A stretch of DNA of 64,000 bases, from contig OZ245855.1 in assembly GCA_965229095.1 (NCBI GenBank), forward strand, positions 4,464,001 through 4,528,000. The letters are read 5' to 3'. Position numbers and translations under genes: made by a program. Shown here piece by piece: positions 17,322 through 26,200 of the stretch (positions are counted from its first letter, which is position 1; each line of letters begins with the position of its first letter). The DNA comes from Taibaiella sp965229095. Its GTDB lineage: Bacteria > Bacteroidota > Bacteroidia > Chitinophagales > Chitinophagaceae. Under the pieces are notes generated by a model. That model made no database searches. It saw nothing but the letters and a program-made list of their open reading frames with translations, and had not been told where the DNA came from.

Positions 17322-18128
17322 CTATAACTCATGAGGCCTTATTAATAGACTTTTTTCAATTTTTCCACGAGTATGAAATAGAAGCCTTTGGTAAATAAGT
17401 TCGGGGTAGGGATCAATAATAATAACTTCCTTTATTGGTCCCTTATCTGTTGCGGACCTTAATAAGGAATTTAGCTCTGCATCAAGTGGTGACAGGCTTA
17501 ACCCAGCGATAATTAATTGTTGAACTCCGGAGATGAGCCAGTTCCCATGTGTGATTCTCTTATAATGCCTGGGAAGCTTTCCTTTTGCCTCAATATGATG
17601 ATAAGATTCCCAACTGTGTTCAGAGGGAAGGTACAATGTGGTATGATCCGTTATGTCTCCATGCAAATGATAAACAAAGGTATCTGTGAAATATTCTTCT
17701 AACACCAAATCCCAGTTGGTTGTTATCACAACTTTACTTTCAGTGTCCTTAAGCCACTTCGAATCGATAAGCAGAAGCGTTTCTCTGTAGCTAATCTCGT
17801 TAGAGTCCATTGATTGATGCAGGTGAAAGGCAATCTCTTTTTTTAAAGAGTAATACCGCGACATTTGTTCTTTAAATCGCCCACGGATGTTGAAATATTC
17901 TCCTAGATTAAATCTTACAAGCTTAATGCCTCCTCTATACGCAGAGGCTATCTGTCTTAGCAGCTGAATTTCCGAAGCGAAAGCAAGGTTCTCTTCTCCT
18001 TCGGGTAACTCAGTGTGAAATTTAAGCAACGCATTCCTGACTGGTCGCCAGGATCCTTTAACTATACCAGTGCCCGAAAGTAATACCGTTTTCGGAGGAA
18101 CTTTTTTGTCATAATAAAGAATACGCAT
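17322..18128 (-). CDS. SIR2-like domain protein, unknown role
   Basis: 268 residues, the whole length a SIR2-type Rossmann domain: a diverged nucleotide loop LLSGTGIVKGSW (16-27), TTNWD (136-140, Asn in the NAD-ribose motif), HLHGD (154-158, catalytic His156 position) and IAGLSLSPLDAEL (about 208-220), equivalent to the later nucleotide-contact motif. No zinc ribbon Cys, so not a classical deacetylase; closer to the SIR2-like proteins seen in antiphage and NAD-depletion systems. It stands alone with no second defence gene beside it. Base composition and codon use look more AT-rich than the neighbours (by eye), suggesting transfer. Confidence 0.6.
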   Translation of the reverse strand: MRILYYDKKVPPKTVLLSGTGIVKGSWRPVRNALLKFHTELPEGEENLAFASEIQLLRQIASAYRGGIKLVRFNLGEYFNIRGRFKEQMSRYYSLKKEIAFHLHQSMDSNEISYRETLLLIDSKWLKDTESKVVITTNWDLVLEEYFTDTFVYHLHGDITDHTTLYLPSEHSWESYHHIEAKGKLPRHYKRITHGNWLISGVQQLIIAGLSLSPLDAELNSLLRSATDKGPIKEVIIIDPYPELIYQRLLFHTRGKIEKSLLIRPHEL

Positions 18129-18253
18129 AGGCCGATTTTAGCTTTACTTTTTGTAATTCCTACTCAATCTCACAAAAGAATTTAGGTGGCAAAAGATACT
18201 TCCTGTCCCTTCATTGGGAAAATAATAGAGGAACGATTGTAATCCGGCTCCGT

Positions 18254-18712
18254 TTACCCGGCCTCTTCCGGCAGCAGCTTGTGTACGATCCCTTCGATAA
18301 CCTCCAGCAAAGTAGCCTTCTCCGTTGCTGTCATCGGGGCAACGATCTTCTTCAAAGGCTCCGGATAAAAACCCGCGACATGAGCAATACGTCGCCCCCA
18401 TTCCGTGAGCTCGATCAGTACACCGCGCCGGTCGCCGGCAACCGGTTTTTTATAGATCAGCTTTTTCTGTTCCATCGATTTTAAGGCTACGCTCAGGGTA
18501 GCTTTGCTCAGGCCGAATTCTCCGGCCAACAAACTCAGTTGGGTTTGCCGCTTATAGAAATGGATAAATATCAGAATCCGTACCTGCAAGGTGCTTAAGC
18601 CATGTTCCATAGCTTGTGCTTTCAGCAGGTCGTTCAGATAATGACCGATACGCTCCAGGGCGGTTACAATACGGGCCGTTTGGTCCCTGGTTTCAAATAC
18701 TGGTTTTGTCAT
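18254..18712 (-). CDS. MarR-family transcriptional regulator
   Basis: 152 residues, typical MarR length, winged helix-turn-helix: TQLSLLAGEFGLSKATLSVALKSMEQKKLIYKKPVAGDRRGVLIELTEWG (recognition helix and wing). The start chosen is the ATG at 18712; an upstream in-frame start would reach into the operator. Two palindromes TTAGTxxTACTAA lie just upstream (18757, 18830), overlapping or next to its own -7 boxes, so autorepression is likely. Divergent from a TonB receptor gene that may share control. Confidence 0.9.
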   Translation of the reverse strand: MTKPVFETRDQTARIVTALERIGHYLNDLLKAQAMEHGLSTLQVRILIFIHFYKRQTQLSLLAGEFGLSKATLSVALKSMEQKKLIYKKPVAGDRRGVLIELTEWGRRIAHVAGFYPEPLKKIVAPMTATEKATLLEVIEGIVHKLLPEEAG

Positions 18713-18751
18713 TATATTTGTTAATGATTGGTGAAAGGAAGCTGTGCTTTG

Positions 18752-18759
18752 CAAAGTTA
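18752..18759 (-). promoter_or_regulatory. -7 box of the marR-type gene
   Basis: Minus-strand TAACTTTG (TAnnTTTG) 40 nt upstream of the chosen start, overlapped by the palindrome at 18757-18769. A second box, TAAATTTG at 18821-18828, sits beside the second palindrome. Confidence 0.45.
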
Positions 18760-18769
18760 GTAATACTAA
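18757..18769. promoter_or_regulatory. Operator candidate 1 for the MarR-type regulator
   Basis: TTAGTA-A-TACTAA, a perfect 13-bp palindrome, overlapping the -7 box on the minus strand. Size and symmetry fit a MarR dimer site. Confidence 0.6.
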
Positions 18770-18829
18770 TGATTGTGCGTTGACCTGTCTTTTTTCTTTT
18801 CCCGGTTAAAAGCAGGAAGACAAATTTAG

Positions 18830-18842
18830 TTAGTGGTACTAA
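18830..18842. promoter_or_regulatory. Operator candidate 2 for the MarR-type regulator
   Basis: TTAGTGGTACTAA: the same palindrome as operator 1 with two changed bases, 73 bp (seven helical turns) away, in the same intergenic region between marR and the TonB receptor. Confidence 0.58.
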
Positions 18843-18913
18843 TAAAATGCACCCTTTCGGAATAAAACAGCGCCTCCCTGCCCCGAATGCCTTGTAATGC
18901 AATACCATAGCCA

Positions 18914-18944
18914 TTTGGCAGGGATAGCAAACCTGTTATCTTTG
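18914..18944 (+). promoter_or_regulatory. Bacteroidota promoter of the TonB receptor gene
   Basis: TTTG (18914-18917), 19-nt spacer, TATCTTTG (18937-18944): a full match to the Bacteroidota -33/-7 promoter. Transcription would begin near 18951, 13 nt before the ATG. Confidence 0.7.
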
Positions 18945-18963
18945 CGCTCCAAACGAATGAAAA

Positions 18964-20961
18964 ATGAGAGTTACATTTACTACTGCCTTAATCATAAGCC
19001 TGGCCTGTAGCCCATCTTTACAGGCACAGACCCTGATCAAGACCGATGAAGAACCGGAATACGTGAACCCGGTAATGGGGGAAGACGACGAACTCTATTC
19101 CACCGGGCATGCCGATACTTCCGGCGATAAGAAATTCTATATCCAGCCCCTGAACGAGATCACCATACAGGAAAACAGGTTGCAGATACCCTTTGCCGAG
19201 CAAAACCGGAATATCAGGATACTGGACCAGAACCTGATCCGTACCTTGCCCGTAAAATCGGTGAACGAGCTGCTGACTTATATCTCAGGCGTGGATGTGC
19301 GTCAACGCGGTCCCTGGGGCGTGCAAAGCGATATCGGTATCGATGGCGGCACCTTCGACCAGACGCTGGTGCTGATCAATGGCATGAAGATCAGCGATCC
19401 GCAAACCGGGCATAATATGATGAATATCCCGGTACCTCTTGACGCTATTGACCGTATCGAGGTACTGCGTGGGCCTGCCGCGCGTATCTATGGGGTCAAT
19501 GCCCTCAACGGTGCTATCAATATCATTACGCGGAAGCCTGTTCATACCGGGGTTGTGGCCAATGTATATGCAGGAAGCAGTTTTAACCGCGATAGCAGTA
19601 ACAACAAATTGTATGGAGGATACGGCGTACAATTGTCGGGCAGCGTAGTAGGAGAAAATACGCAGCATTATCTTGCCGTAAGCCGCGAGCAAGCCTCCGG
19701 TTACCGGTACAATACGGCTTTCAACAACAATAAGGTCTTTTACCAGAACAATACGGACCTTTCGGATAAAGCCTCGCTGCAATTCCTGGGCGGCTATATC
19801 AACAACGATTTCGGGGCCAATGGCTTCTATTCGGCGCCTGGCGACAAAGAGTCCAAAGAAAAAGTACAGACCGGTTTGTTGGGTCTGGGTACTGCTGTTG
19901 AAGTCAGTCCTTACTGGACCATCAAACCGCGTATCAGCTACCGTTACAACCACGACGATTATATTTACATCAGGCAGAAGCCCGAAGTGTATCGCAACCG
20001 CCACGAAACACATGTAATCGATGCGGAACTGAACAACACTTTTGATACCGATCTCGGTGTTTTTGGCTTGGGCCTGGAATGGCGTAACGAAAGGATCAAC
20101 AGCAGCAACCTGGGTAATTGGCAACGCAGCAATTATGGCTTCTTTGGTGAGTACAGCTTTAATAAGATCAAAAACCTGCTGGTGAATATAGGCGCCTATG
20201 CCAACTACAACTCTGATTTTGGCTGGCGTGTCCTGCCGGGTATCGATGCCGGTTACCGCTTCTACGGTGGCTGGCGGATATTTGCCAATGCAGGAGCCGG
20301 GCAACGTTTGCCTACCTATACCGACTGGTATTATAAGGGTCCACAAAACATTGGTAACGATCAGTTGAAGCCTGAGTATTCGTACAACATCGAAGGCGGT
20401 ATTAAATATAACGACAGGCAGCTTAATGCTACGCTGAGTTATTTCAACCGCCGTACCGAAGGCTTTATCGACTGGGTAAAGGATACGGTTACTGCACCTT
20501 GGCAGCCTATGAATTTTCATAAGATCAATACGCAAGGCATTACGGTATCGGCCGATTACCGCTGGCGCAATACCGGGGACGCCGGAGCTTCCATAGCGTT
20601 GATCACCGGCTTGTCGTATACCTATCTTCATGCTGCGATAACCGATAAAACACCCGCAGATGAAGGCGAAACCAAGTTGTCGCGGTATGCCCTGGAAAAT
20701 CTGAGGCACCAGCTTTGTGCCAATGCCAATGTGGAGTTTTTCAGGATGGTCACCATTACACTGGCTGCCCGATACCAGCAAAGGGTGAGCTATAAAGATT
20801 ATACCTTGCTGGACGCCCGTGTCGCTTTTACCCAAAAACGGTTCAGCATCTATGCCGATGTAACCAACCTTGGCGATGTGCAGTATATCGAAGCCGGAGC
20901 TGTACCTATGCCTGGCCGTTGGGTTACTTTGGGCCTGAAATGGTCCTGGTGGAAAAAATAA
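18964..20961 (+). CDS. TonB-dependent outer-membrane receptor
   Basis: 665 residues. Signal peptide (to SLQAQ), plug domain (about 65-195: IRTLPVKSVNELLTYISGVDVRQRG, IDGGTFDQTLVLINGMKI, IDRIEVLRGPAARIYGVNALNGAINI) and a 22-strand type barrel ending in an aromatic terminus (LKWSWWKK). No CarboxypepD_reg domain and no SusD partner. Length and plug style resemble cobalamin/siderophore-type receptors; no riboswitch is visible upstream, so the substrate stays open. A complete promoter and the MarR operators lie upstream. A stand-alone gene. Confidence 0.9.
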   Translation: MRVTFTTALIISLACSPSLQAQTLIKTDEEPEYVNPVMGEDDELYSTGHADTSGDKKFYIQPLNEITIQENRLQIPFAEQNRNIRILDQNLIRTLPVKSVNELLTYISGVDVRQRGPWGVQSDIGIDGGTFDQTLVLINGMKISDPQTGHNMMNIPVPLDAIDRIEVLRGPAARIYGVNALNGAINIITRKPVHTGVVANVYAGSSFNRDSSNNKLYGGYGVQLSGSVVGENTQHYLAVSREQASGYRYNTAFNNNKVFYQNNTDLSDKASLQFLGGYINNDFGANGFYSAPGDKESKEKVQTGLLGLGTAVEVSPYWTIKPRISYRYNHDDYIYIRQKPEVYRNRHETHVIDAELNNTFDTDLGVFGLGLEWRNERINSSNLGNWQRSNYGFFGEYSFNKIKNLLVNIGAYANYNSDFGWRVLPGIDAGYRFYGGWRIFANAGAGQRLPTYTDWYYKGPQNIGNDQLKPEYSYNIEGGIKYNDRQLNATLSYFNRRTEGFIDWVKDTVTAPWQPMNFHKINTQGITVSADYRWRNTGDAGASIALITGLSYTYLHAAITDKTPADEGETKLSRYALENLRHQLCANANVEFFRMVTITLAARYQQRVSYKDYTLLDARVAFTQKRFSIYADVTNLGDVQYIEAGAVPMPGRWVTLGLKWSWWKK

Positions 20962-20980
20962 TACAAGAAATTTTAAATAA

Positions 20981-21013
20981 AATTTATCCGGCTTGCATAA
21001 AGCCGGATTTTTT
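20981..21013 (+). terminator. Terminator of the TonB receptor gene
   Basis: ATCCGGCTT-GCAT-AAGCCGGAT stem followed by TTTTTTAT, 25 nt after the stop. Confidence 0.88.
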
Positions 21014-21264
21014 ATTTGAGGCAATGTCTTTAATTTTATTCGCCGCAATAGTATTCTTAGGCGGGCGTTTTGTCTGAATGTAAACAGCTTGGAATATATT
21101 TAATAAAAAACGGATAATTTATATCGATTTCAGGTATCCTATCGTTATACCAAAACAATAAACCAACTCAGATGGATTAAAACGCGGGAAGTAGGCTTCC
21201 TTGGAATGCTATTGCCGGAACCCGGCAGGACATTTTTGATAACCAAAATCAAAACTATTGTAGC
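21014..21264. other. Non-coding stretch before the DUF72 gene
   Basis: Remainder of a 303-nt gene-free stretch. AT-rich, with a weak GCCGG-AAC-CCGGC hairpin at 21214-21226. No promoter box, ORF or RNA gene that I can support. Confidence 0.4.
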
Positions 21265-22161
21265 ATGGAATTTGGAAAAGTAGCTGATCAGGAACTGGAA
21301 CAAATCAATTTCGCCTTACCGCCCGATCCCGAGGACAATAAAGAGGTACTTGGCAAAGGCAAAGGCAAAACAAAATTCGTAGTAGGCTGTGCCAAGTGGG
21401 GGCGTAAAGATTGGATCGGGAGCTTGTATCCTCAAGGCACCCGGGAAAAAGACTTTCTCAAGTATTACGCTAAGGTCTTCAACAGTATCGAATTCAATGG
21501 CTTTTATTACAATCTGCACAGCAAAGAACAAGTGTTGAAATGGAAGGAAGCCGTTCCCCGGGACTTTCTTTTCTGCCCGAAATTCACACAATACATCACC
21601 CACGTCCGCCGGCTTAAAGATGTGCAAGCACAAGTGGACGAATACCTTGATGTAATATCTGCCTTCGGGAAAAACCTGGGCCCGGTATTCCTGATGCCGC
21701 ATCCGCAAATGGATAAGAAAAGCCTGGGTACCCTGGAAGCTTTTATAGATAACCTGCCCAGGGACATAGATGTGTTCCTGGAGCTGCGGCACGAGGAATG
21801 GTATAACGATGCCGCCGGTTATGATAAGGGGCTTTATCAATTCCTGAGAGAAAAGAAGAGGGGAACAGTGATCACAGATGCAGCAGGCCGTCGCGACTGC
21901 GTTCATATGCACTTATCCACGCCCGAATGCTTTATCCGTTTTGTGGGCAACTCCCTGCATCCTACCGACTACGAAAGGATAGACGAATGGGTAGATCGTA
22001 TCCGGCTCTGGATGGATGCCGGCCTGGAAAAATGTTATTTTTTTATGCATCAGCATGAAGAGTTGCACTCTCCCCGGTTGATCCGGTACTTTATCGAAGA
22101 ACTGAATGAAAAATGCGGCACGGCATTAAAGCCGCCGCAAATGCAGTACAGCTTATTTTAG
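21265..22161 (+). CDS. DUF72-family TIM-barrel protein (YecE-like)
   Basis: 298 residues. After a charged N-terminal extension of about 35 residues comes the DUF72 fold: VVGCAKWGRKDWIGSLYP, the FNSIEFNGFYYNLHSKEQVLKWKEAVPRDFLFCPK block, then VFLELRHEEWY and CYFFMHQHEE near the C-terminus. These are the conserved blocks of the family, which is widespread but biochemically uncharacterised. Stand-alone gene. Confidence 0.88.
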   Translation: MEFGKVADQELEQINFALPPDPEDNKEVLGKGKGKTKFVVGCAKWGRKDWIGSLYPQGTREKDFLKYYAKVFNSIEFNGFYYNLHSKEQVLKWKEAVPRDFLFCPKFTQYITHVRRLKDVQAQVDEYLDVISAFGKNLGPVFLMPHPQMDKKSLGTLEAFIDNLPRDIDVFLELRHEEWYNDAAGYDKGLYQFLREKKRGTVITDAAGRRDCVHMHLSTPECFIRFVGNSLHPTDYERIDEWVDRIRLWMDAGLEKCYFFMHQHEELHSPRLIRYFIEELNEKCGTALKPPQMQYSLF

Positions 22162-22350
22162 ATACACTCTCAATGAAGCATTGAGGATATACAATCCGGC
22201 TCCGGTAAACGGATAGCCGGGTTGCGTCATTTGGGGGTTGCCGACCGGCGCCGGCTTTTCTTTTTTTGCATTTAACCTCTGGCTGTTGCAGCACTCTCAC
22301 GAATAAAGATTGTTTCACACTCAAAATCAAAAATGATGTTTACGGGAAAA

Positions 22351-22722
22351 ATGAAAAGGAGTATCCTGGCGCTTTTCTTCTGTTGCTTTATGCTTTCCGG
22401 TTTTCAGGTGTTGGCCCAGAAAGCAGGCCCCGAGGCAACTTCCAAAGCAATGACAGATCGCATGAAGGCACAATTGAACCTTACTGACGAGCAATACAGC
22501 AAAGCTGCCCAGATCAACCTGGACTTCTCCAAAGGAATTGCCGAAGCGAGACATTCAGGAGCAGAAAGACAGGAACAATTTTCGAAGATGCGCGAACTGA
22601 GGCAAAAACGGGAGGCTTCGCTCAAAATGGTGTTGAATGAAGAACAGTTTAAACAATTCAAAGAACAGCAGCAGGAAAATCGCAAGGCGCTTCGCGACCG
22701 CAACAACGCAGCAACGGAATAA
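22351..22722 (+). CDS. Small exported helical protein, Spy/CpxP-like
   Basis: 123 residues. Signal peptide ending VLAQ, then an all-helical, charged domain with LNLTDEQYSKAAQINLDF, similar to the LTxxQ motif of Spy/CpxP periplasmic chaperones, and a Gln/Glu/Arg-rich tail. Two earlier ATGs (22333, 22336) are in frame, but MKRSILALFFCC gives the cleaner signal peptide. Chaperone or stress-sensor role is a family-level inference. Confidence 0.7.
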   Translation: MKRSILALFFCCFMLSGFQVLAQKAGPEATSKAMTDRMKAQLNLTDEQYSKAAQINLDFSKGIAEARHSGAERQEQFSKMRELRQKREASLKMVLNEEQFKQFKEQQQENRKALRDRNNAATE

Positions 22723-22767
22723 CCCATATCCTTTAACCATATCCATTGACGATACATAAAGGTTTTT

Positions 22768-23025
22768 ATGAAAAAGGTAATCATACCGGCAATAATTGCC
22801 CTGGTACTCCTGACCAAAACAGCGGTAGCACAAACCGTTGTCCTGAGACAGCCTGCGAGAAGAATGATGGTTATAAAACCCTGCCCGCGTATTATTGCCG
22901 CCCCCTGGTATTATGTGCGGCCCGCGGCTTTTGCTGTTGCGCCTTTTGTGGCGGTACATCCTGCAGTGATCGTGTCACCTATGCCATTCCTGCATCCTGG
23001 CAGGGTGGTTATGGCGAGAAGATAA
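22768..23025 (+). CDS. Very small exported protein rich in Val, Pro, Arg and Ala
   Basis: 85 residues. Signal peptide MKKVIIPAIIALVLLTKTAVAQ, then about 60 residues of low complexity (VLRQPARRMMVIKPCPR, WYYVRPAAFAVAPFVAVHPAVIVSPMPF). No family recognised. It sits 45 nt after the Spy-like gene and ahead of a terminator, so both may form one envelope-stress transcript. It could be a coding artefact, but the signal peptide and position favour a real gene. Confidence 0.55.
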   Translation: MKKVIIPAIIALVLLTKTAVAQTVVLRQPARRMMVIKPCPRIIAAPWYYVRPAAFAVAPFVAVHPAVIVSPMPFLHPGRVVMARR

Positions 23026-23061
23026 GAAATAGTAATACAGGTAGCAAACTTGTGTTGTTGT

Positions 23062-23090
23062 AAGCCGGATTTTTTAATCCGGCTTTTGTT
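23062..23090 (+). terminator. Terminator after the small exported protein
   Basis: AAGCCGGATT / AATCCGGCTT stem with a 4-nt loop and TTTTGTTTTT. Confidence 0.85.
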
Positions 23091-23170
23091 TTTGGGTCGG
23101 TATTTCACATTTCTGTTACATATTTTAAACAATATCTTAATGCATGAGGTAATACTACGGTAACATGAAC

Positions 23171-23192
23171 AGTTCAATTTTGCGGTTGAACT
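23171..23192. promoter_or_regulatory. Inverted repeat upstream of the large TonB receptor
   Basis: AGTTCAA-N8-TTGAACT, a perfect 7-bp inverted repeat enclosing CAATTTTG (one base off the -7 box), 14 nt before the start codon. Reads as an operator over a promoter; unproven. Confidence 0.4.
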
Positions 23193-23205
23193 AATTCATT
23201 GTACT

Positions 23206-26200
23206 ATGCAGCTTACTTTACGCGCTTTATTTACCTTTTTCCTGATGCTGATCTTATGGTCGGCGCGGGCACAAGTAACCACATCCGGTCTTACGGGTTT
23301 TATCAAAGACGGGGAAAACAAGGGCTTACCCGGAGCCACCATTAAAGCAACCCACGTACCCTCGGGAACCAGTTATGGTACCATGACCCAGGCCGATGGT
23401 AATTTTATGATACAAGGTATGCGTCCCGGCGGGCCTTATAAAGTGGAGATCACCTTTATAGGCATGGCGCCCAAAACAGTAGAGGGCATAGAACTGACCC
23501 TTGGCGAAAACTATATCCTGAACCAGGCTTTGGTCGCAGGTGAAGAACAGGAAATAAAAGAAGTACAGATAGTGAGCAACAAAAGCGCCATACTGAACAG
23601 CGATCGCACAGGGGCGGCAACCAATATCAATTCCCGTACCTTGAGCCGTATGCCTACCATCAGCAGGAGCATCGGCGATATGACCCGCCTTGTGCCACAG
23701 GCCAGCGGTATCGCTATTCCCAGCACCAGCGCCAATGGTTTTGCAGGAAGGGACGGTCGTTACAACAATATCCAGATCGACGGTGCCAATTTCAACAATG
23801 GTTTTGGCTTGTCTACCGACCCCATGCCCGGTGGAAGTAACCAACCTATATCCCTGGATGCGATCGATGAAATACAAGTGAATATAGCGCCTTATGATGT
23901 ACGTCAGACAGGCTTTACCGGCGCCGGTATCAATGCCGTTACCAGGAGCGGTACCAATGAGCTTGCTGGTTCGGCTTATGGCTATCTTCGTCCCAAAAGC
24001 TTTACTGGTCTTAATGTAGGCGATCAAACACTAGCCGACAATACAAGAGGCTCTACCAAGATCGTTGGCGCCCGTTTAGGTGGTCCCATCATCAAGGACA
24101 AGCTGTTTTACTTTGCTAATTTCGAATACGAAAACCGCCAGTCATCAGGTAACACCTGGCTGGCTGCCCGTCCGGGCTTATCGGGTGGTAATGTGGCCAG
24201 AACCACAGCCGCCGACCTGGATGCAGTGAGCAGCTACCTGAAATCGCAATACGGCTACGATCCCGGTGCTTACGAGAACTATGCCAATAACTACCAGATC
24301 AAAAATATAAAAGCGCTGGTGCGCCTCGATTGGAATATCAGCGACAAACACAAGCTGACCTTGCGTTACAACCAAATGACGGGCACCAACGACCAGGGTA
24401 CCAACGGTAACTCCGGTCCCGGACCACGTTCTACAGCTAACCGTATCAGCAGCGAGTCCATTGCTTTCGAAAATGCCAATTATTCTTTCAAGAACATAGT
24501 TCGTTCTTTCACGGCCGAATTGAACAGTAACTTCTCTTCCCGTCTTTCCAACCAGTTGCTGGCTACTTACAGCCGTATCCAGGATACCCGCGAAACTCCG
24601 GGCAGTATTTTTCCTTTTGTCGATATATGGGAAGGAGGCCGGAACTATATGAGTTTCGGTACCGAACTGTTTTCGTACAACAATGATGTGATCAATAATA
24701 ATTTCAACTTTACCGATAACCTTACCTACACTACAGGCAGGCATGCGTTTACGGCTGGCCTCAGCTTCCAGACCATGAGCTTTGCCAATAGCTATGTGCG
24801 TGAGGGAACATCTTACTATCGTTACAATTCGGTTGCCTCGTTCCTTAGCGGGGGCAGGCCCTCTGTGTTTGCCATAACCTATCCTTTTGACGGCAGCGAT
24901 GGTTATGCCAAGGTAAAATTCGGATTGGCAGGGGCCTATGTACAGGATAAGATAGCCGTGAACGAAAGACTTAACGTTACCGTTGGCCTGAGGGCCGATA
25001 TGCCTGTTTACCTCGATAAGCCGCCATCCAATCCTGTAGTGGATACGCTTTCCCTGCTGGATAAAAATGGTAACCCTACCCACTATACGACAGCATCCTG
25101 GCCCAAATCCAAACCGTTGTTCTCTCCGAGGGTCGGTGTTAATTTCGACGTGCTGGGCGACAGGACCTTACAGCTTCGCGGTGGTACTGGCATTTTTACC
25201 GGCAATATTCCTTTTGTATGGCTGACCAATATGCCTACCAATGCCGGTGTGCTGCAAAATACCTTTGAACCCGTTGATAGCGCTACTTTATCCCAAATCA
25301 CGCATCTTGAAAAAGATCCCAATTACTGGGTAAAACAATTGCCGAACAAATTCCCGAACAAGCCGGGTACCAAAGCTCCGGGCAGCGTGTCGTTTGTAGA
25401 TCCCGGCTTTAAGATGCCGCAGATATGGCGTTCCAATGTAGGAGTAGATTATAAAATACCCAATGTACCCCTCGTAGCTACTGTAGATGTGATCTACAGC
25501 AAGGATATTAATGCGGTATATCAATTTAATGCCAACCGCCAACCGGCAACACAACAGCTCAACTACTCGGGTGATAACCGCGATTACTGGAGCACGACTA
25601 AAAGTGCAACCTATAACCCGGCCACCAATGCCGTTATACCTGTATTGGCCAATACAAGCAAAGGCTACTCATTAACGACTACGGTTGGTGTTACGCTTAG
25701 CCCCTGGCATGGTTTTAACGGGTCTTTGTTCTATACCTATACCAACGGAAAAGATGTATCGGGTAATCCCGGATCGGCAGCCAGCTCCGCCTGGATCAAT
25801 AACTATTCGATCAACGATCCCAACGAGCAGTTGCTGGGTTATTCCCAATATGCCGTGCCGCATCGTATCGTGGGCAGCCTTTCTTACCGTAAGGAGTATC
25901 TCGGCCACCTGGCCACAACCCTCTCCCTGTTCTACCAGGGATCGCACCAGGGACGCTTTGCTTATACGTACAGCAACGATATCAATGGCGACGGGGTGAG
26001 CCTGGATCTGTTGTATGTGCCCAACAGCTCGGCTGAACTTAACTTCGTAGACATCAAAGATAAAGATGGCAAAACTACCTTTACTGCCGCGCAGCAAAGA
26101 CAGGCTTACGACCAGTTTGTGGCGAACAGCAAAGCATTGACCGATAGCAAGGGCGGCTATGTGGAGCGCAACAATGCCCTGATGCCCTGGATCAACCGTT

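Noticed and set aside
19285..21048. 587-residue minus-strand frame over the TonB receptor
   Set aside because: Shadow of the real receptor on the + strand, produced by codon bias; no family motif. The same holds for the 536-residue frame over porU (31985-33595) and the 551-residue frame over the ABC exporter.
22190..22260. GC-rich hairpins after the DUF72 gene considered as a terminator
   Set aside because: AATCCGGCT...AGCCGGGTT has no T-run after it, and the later GCCGGCGCCGGC palindrome has only a short stem; too weak to call.
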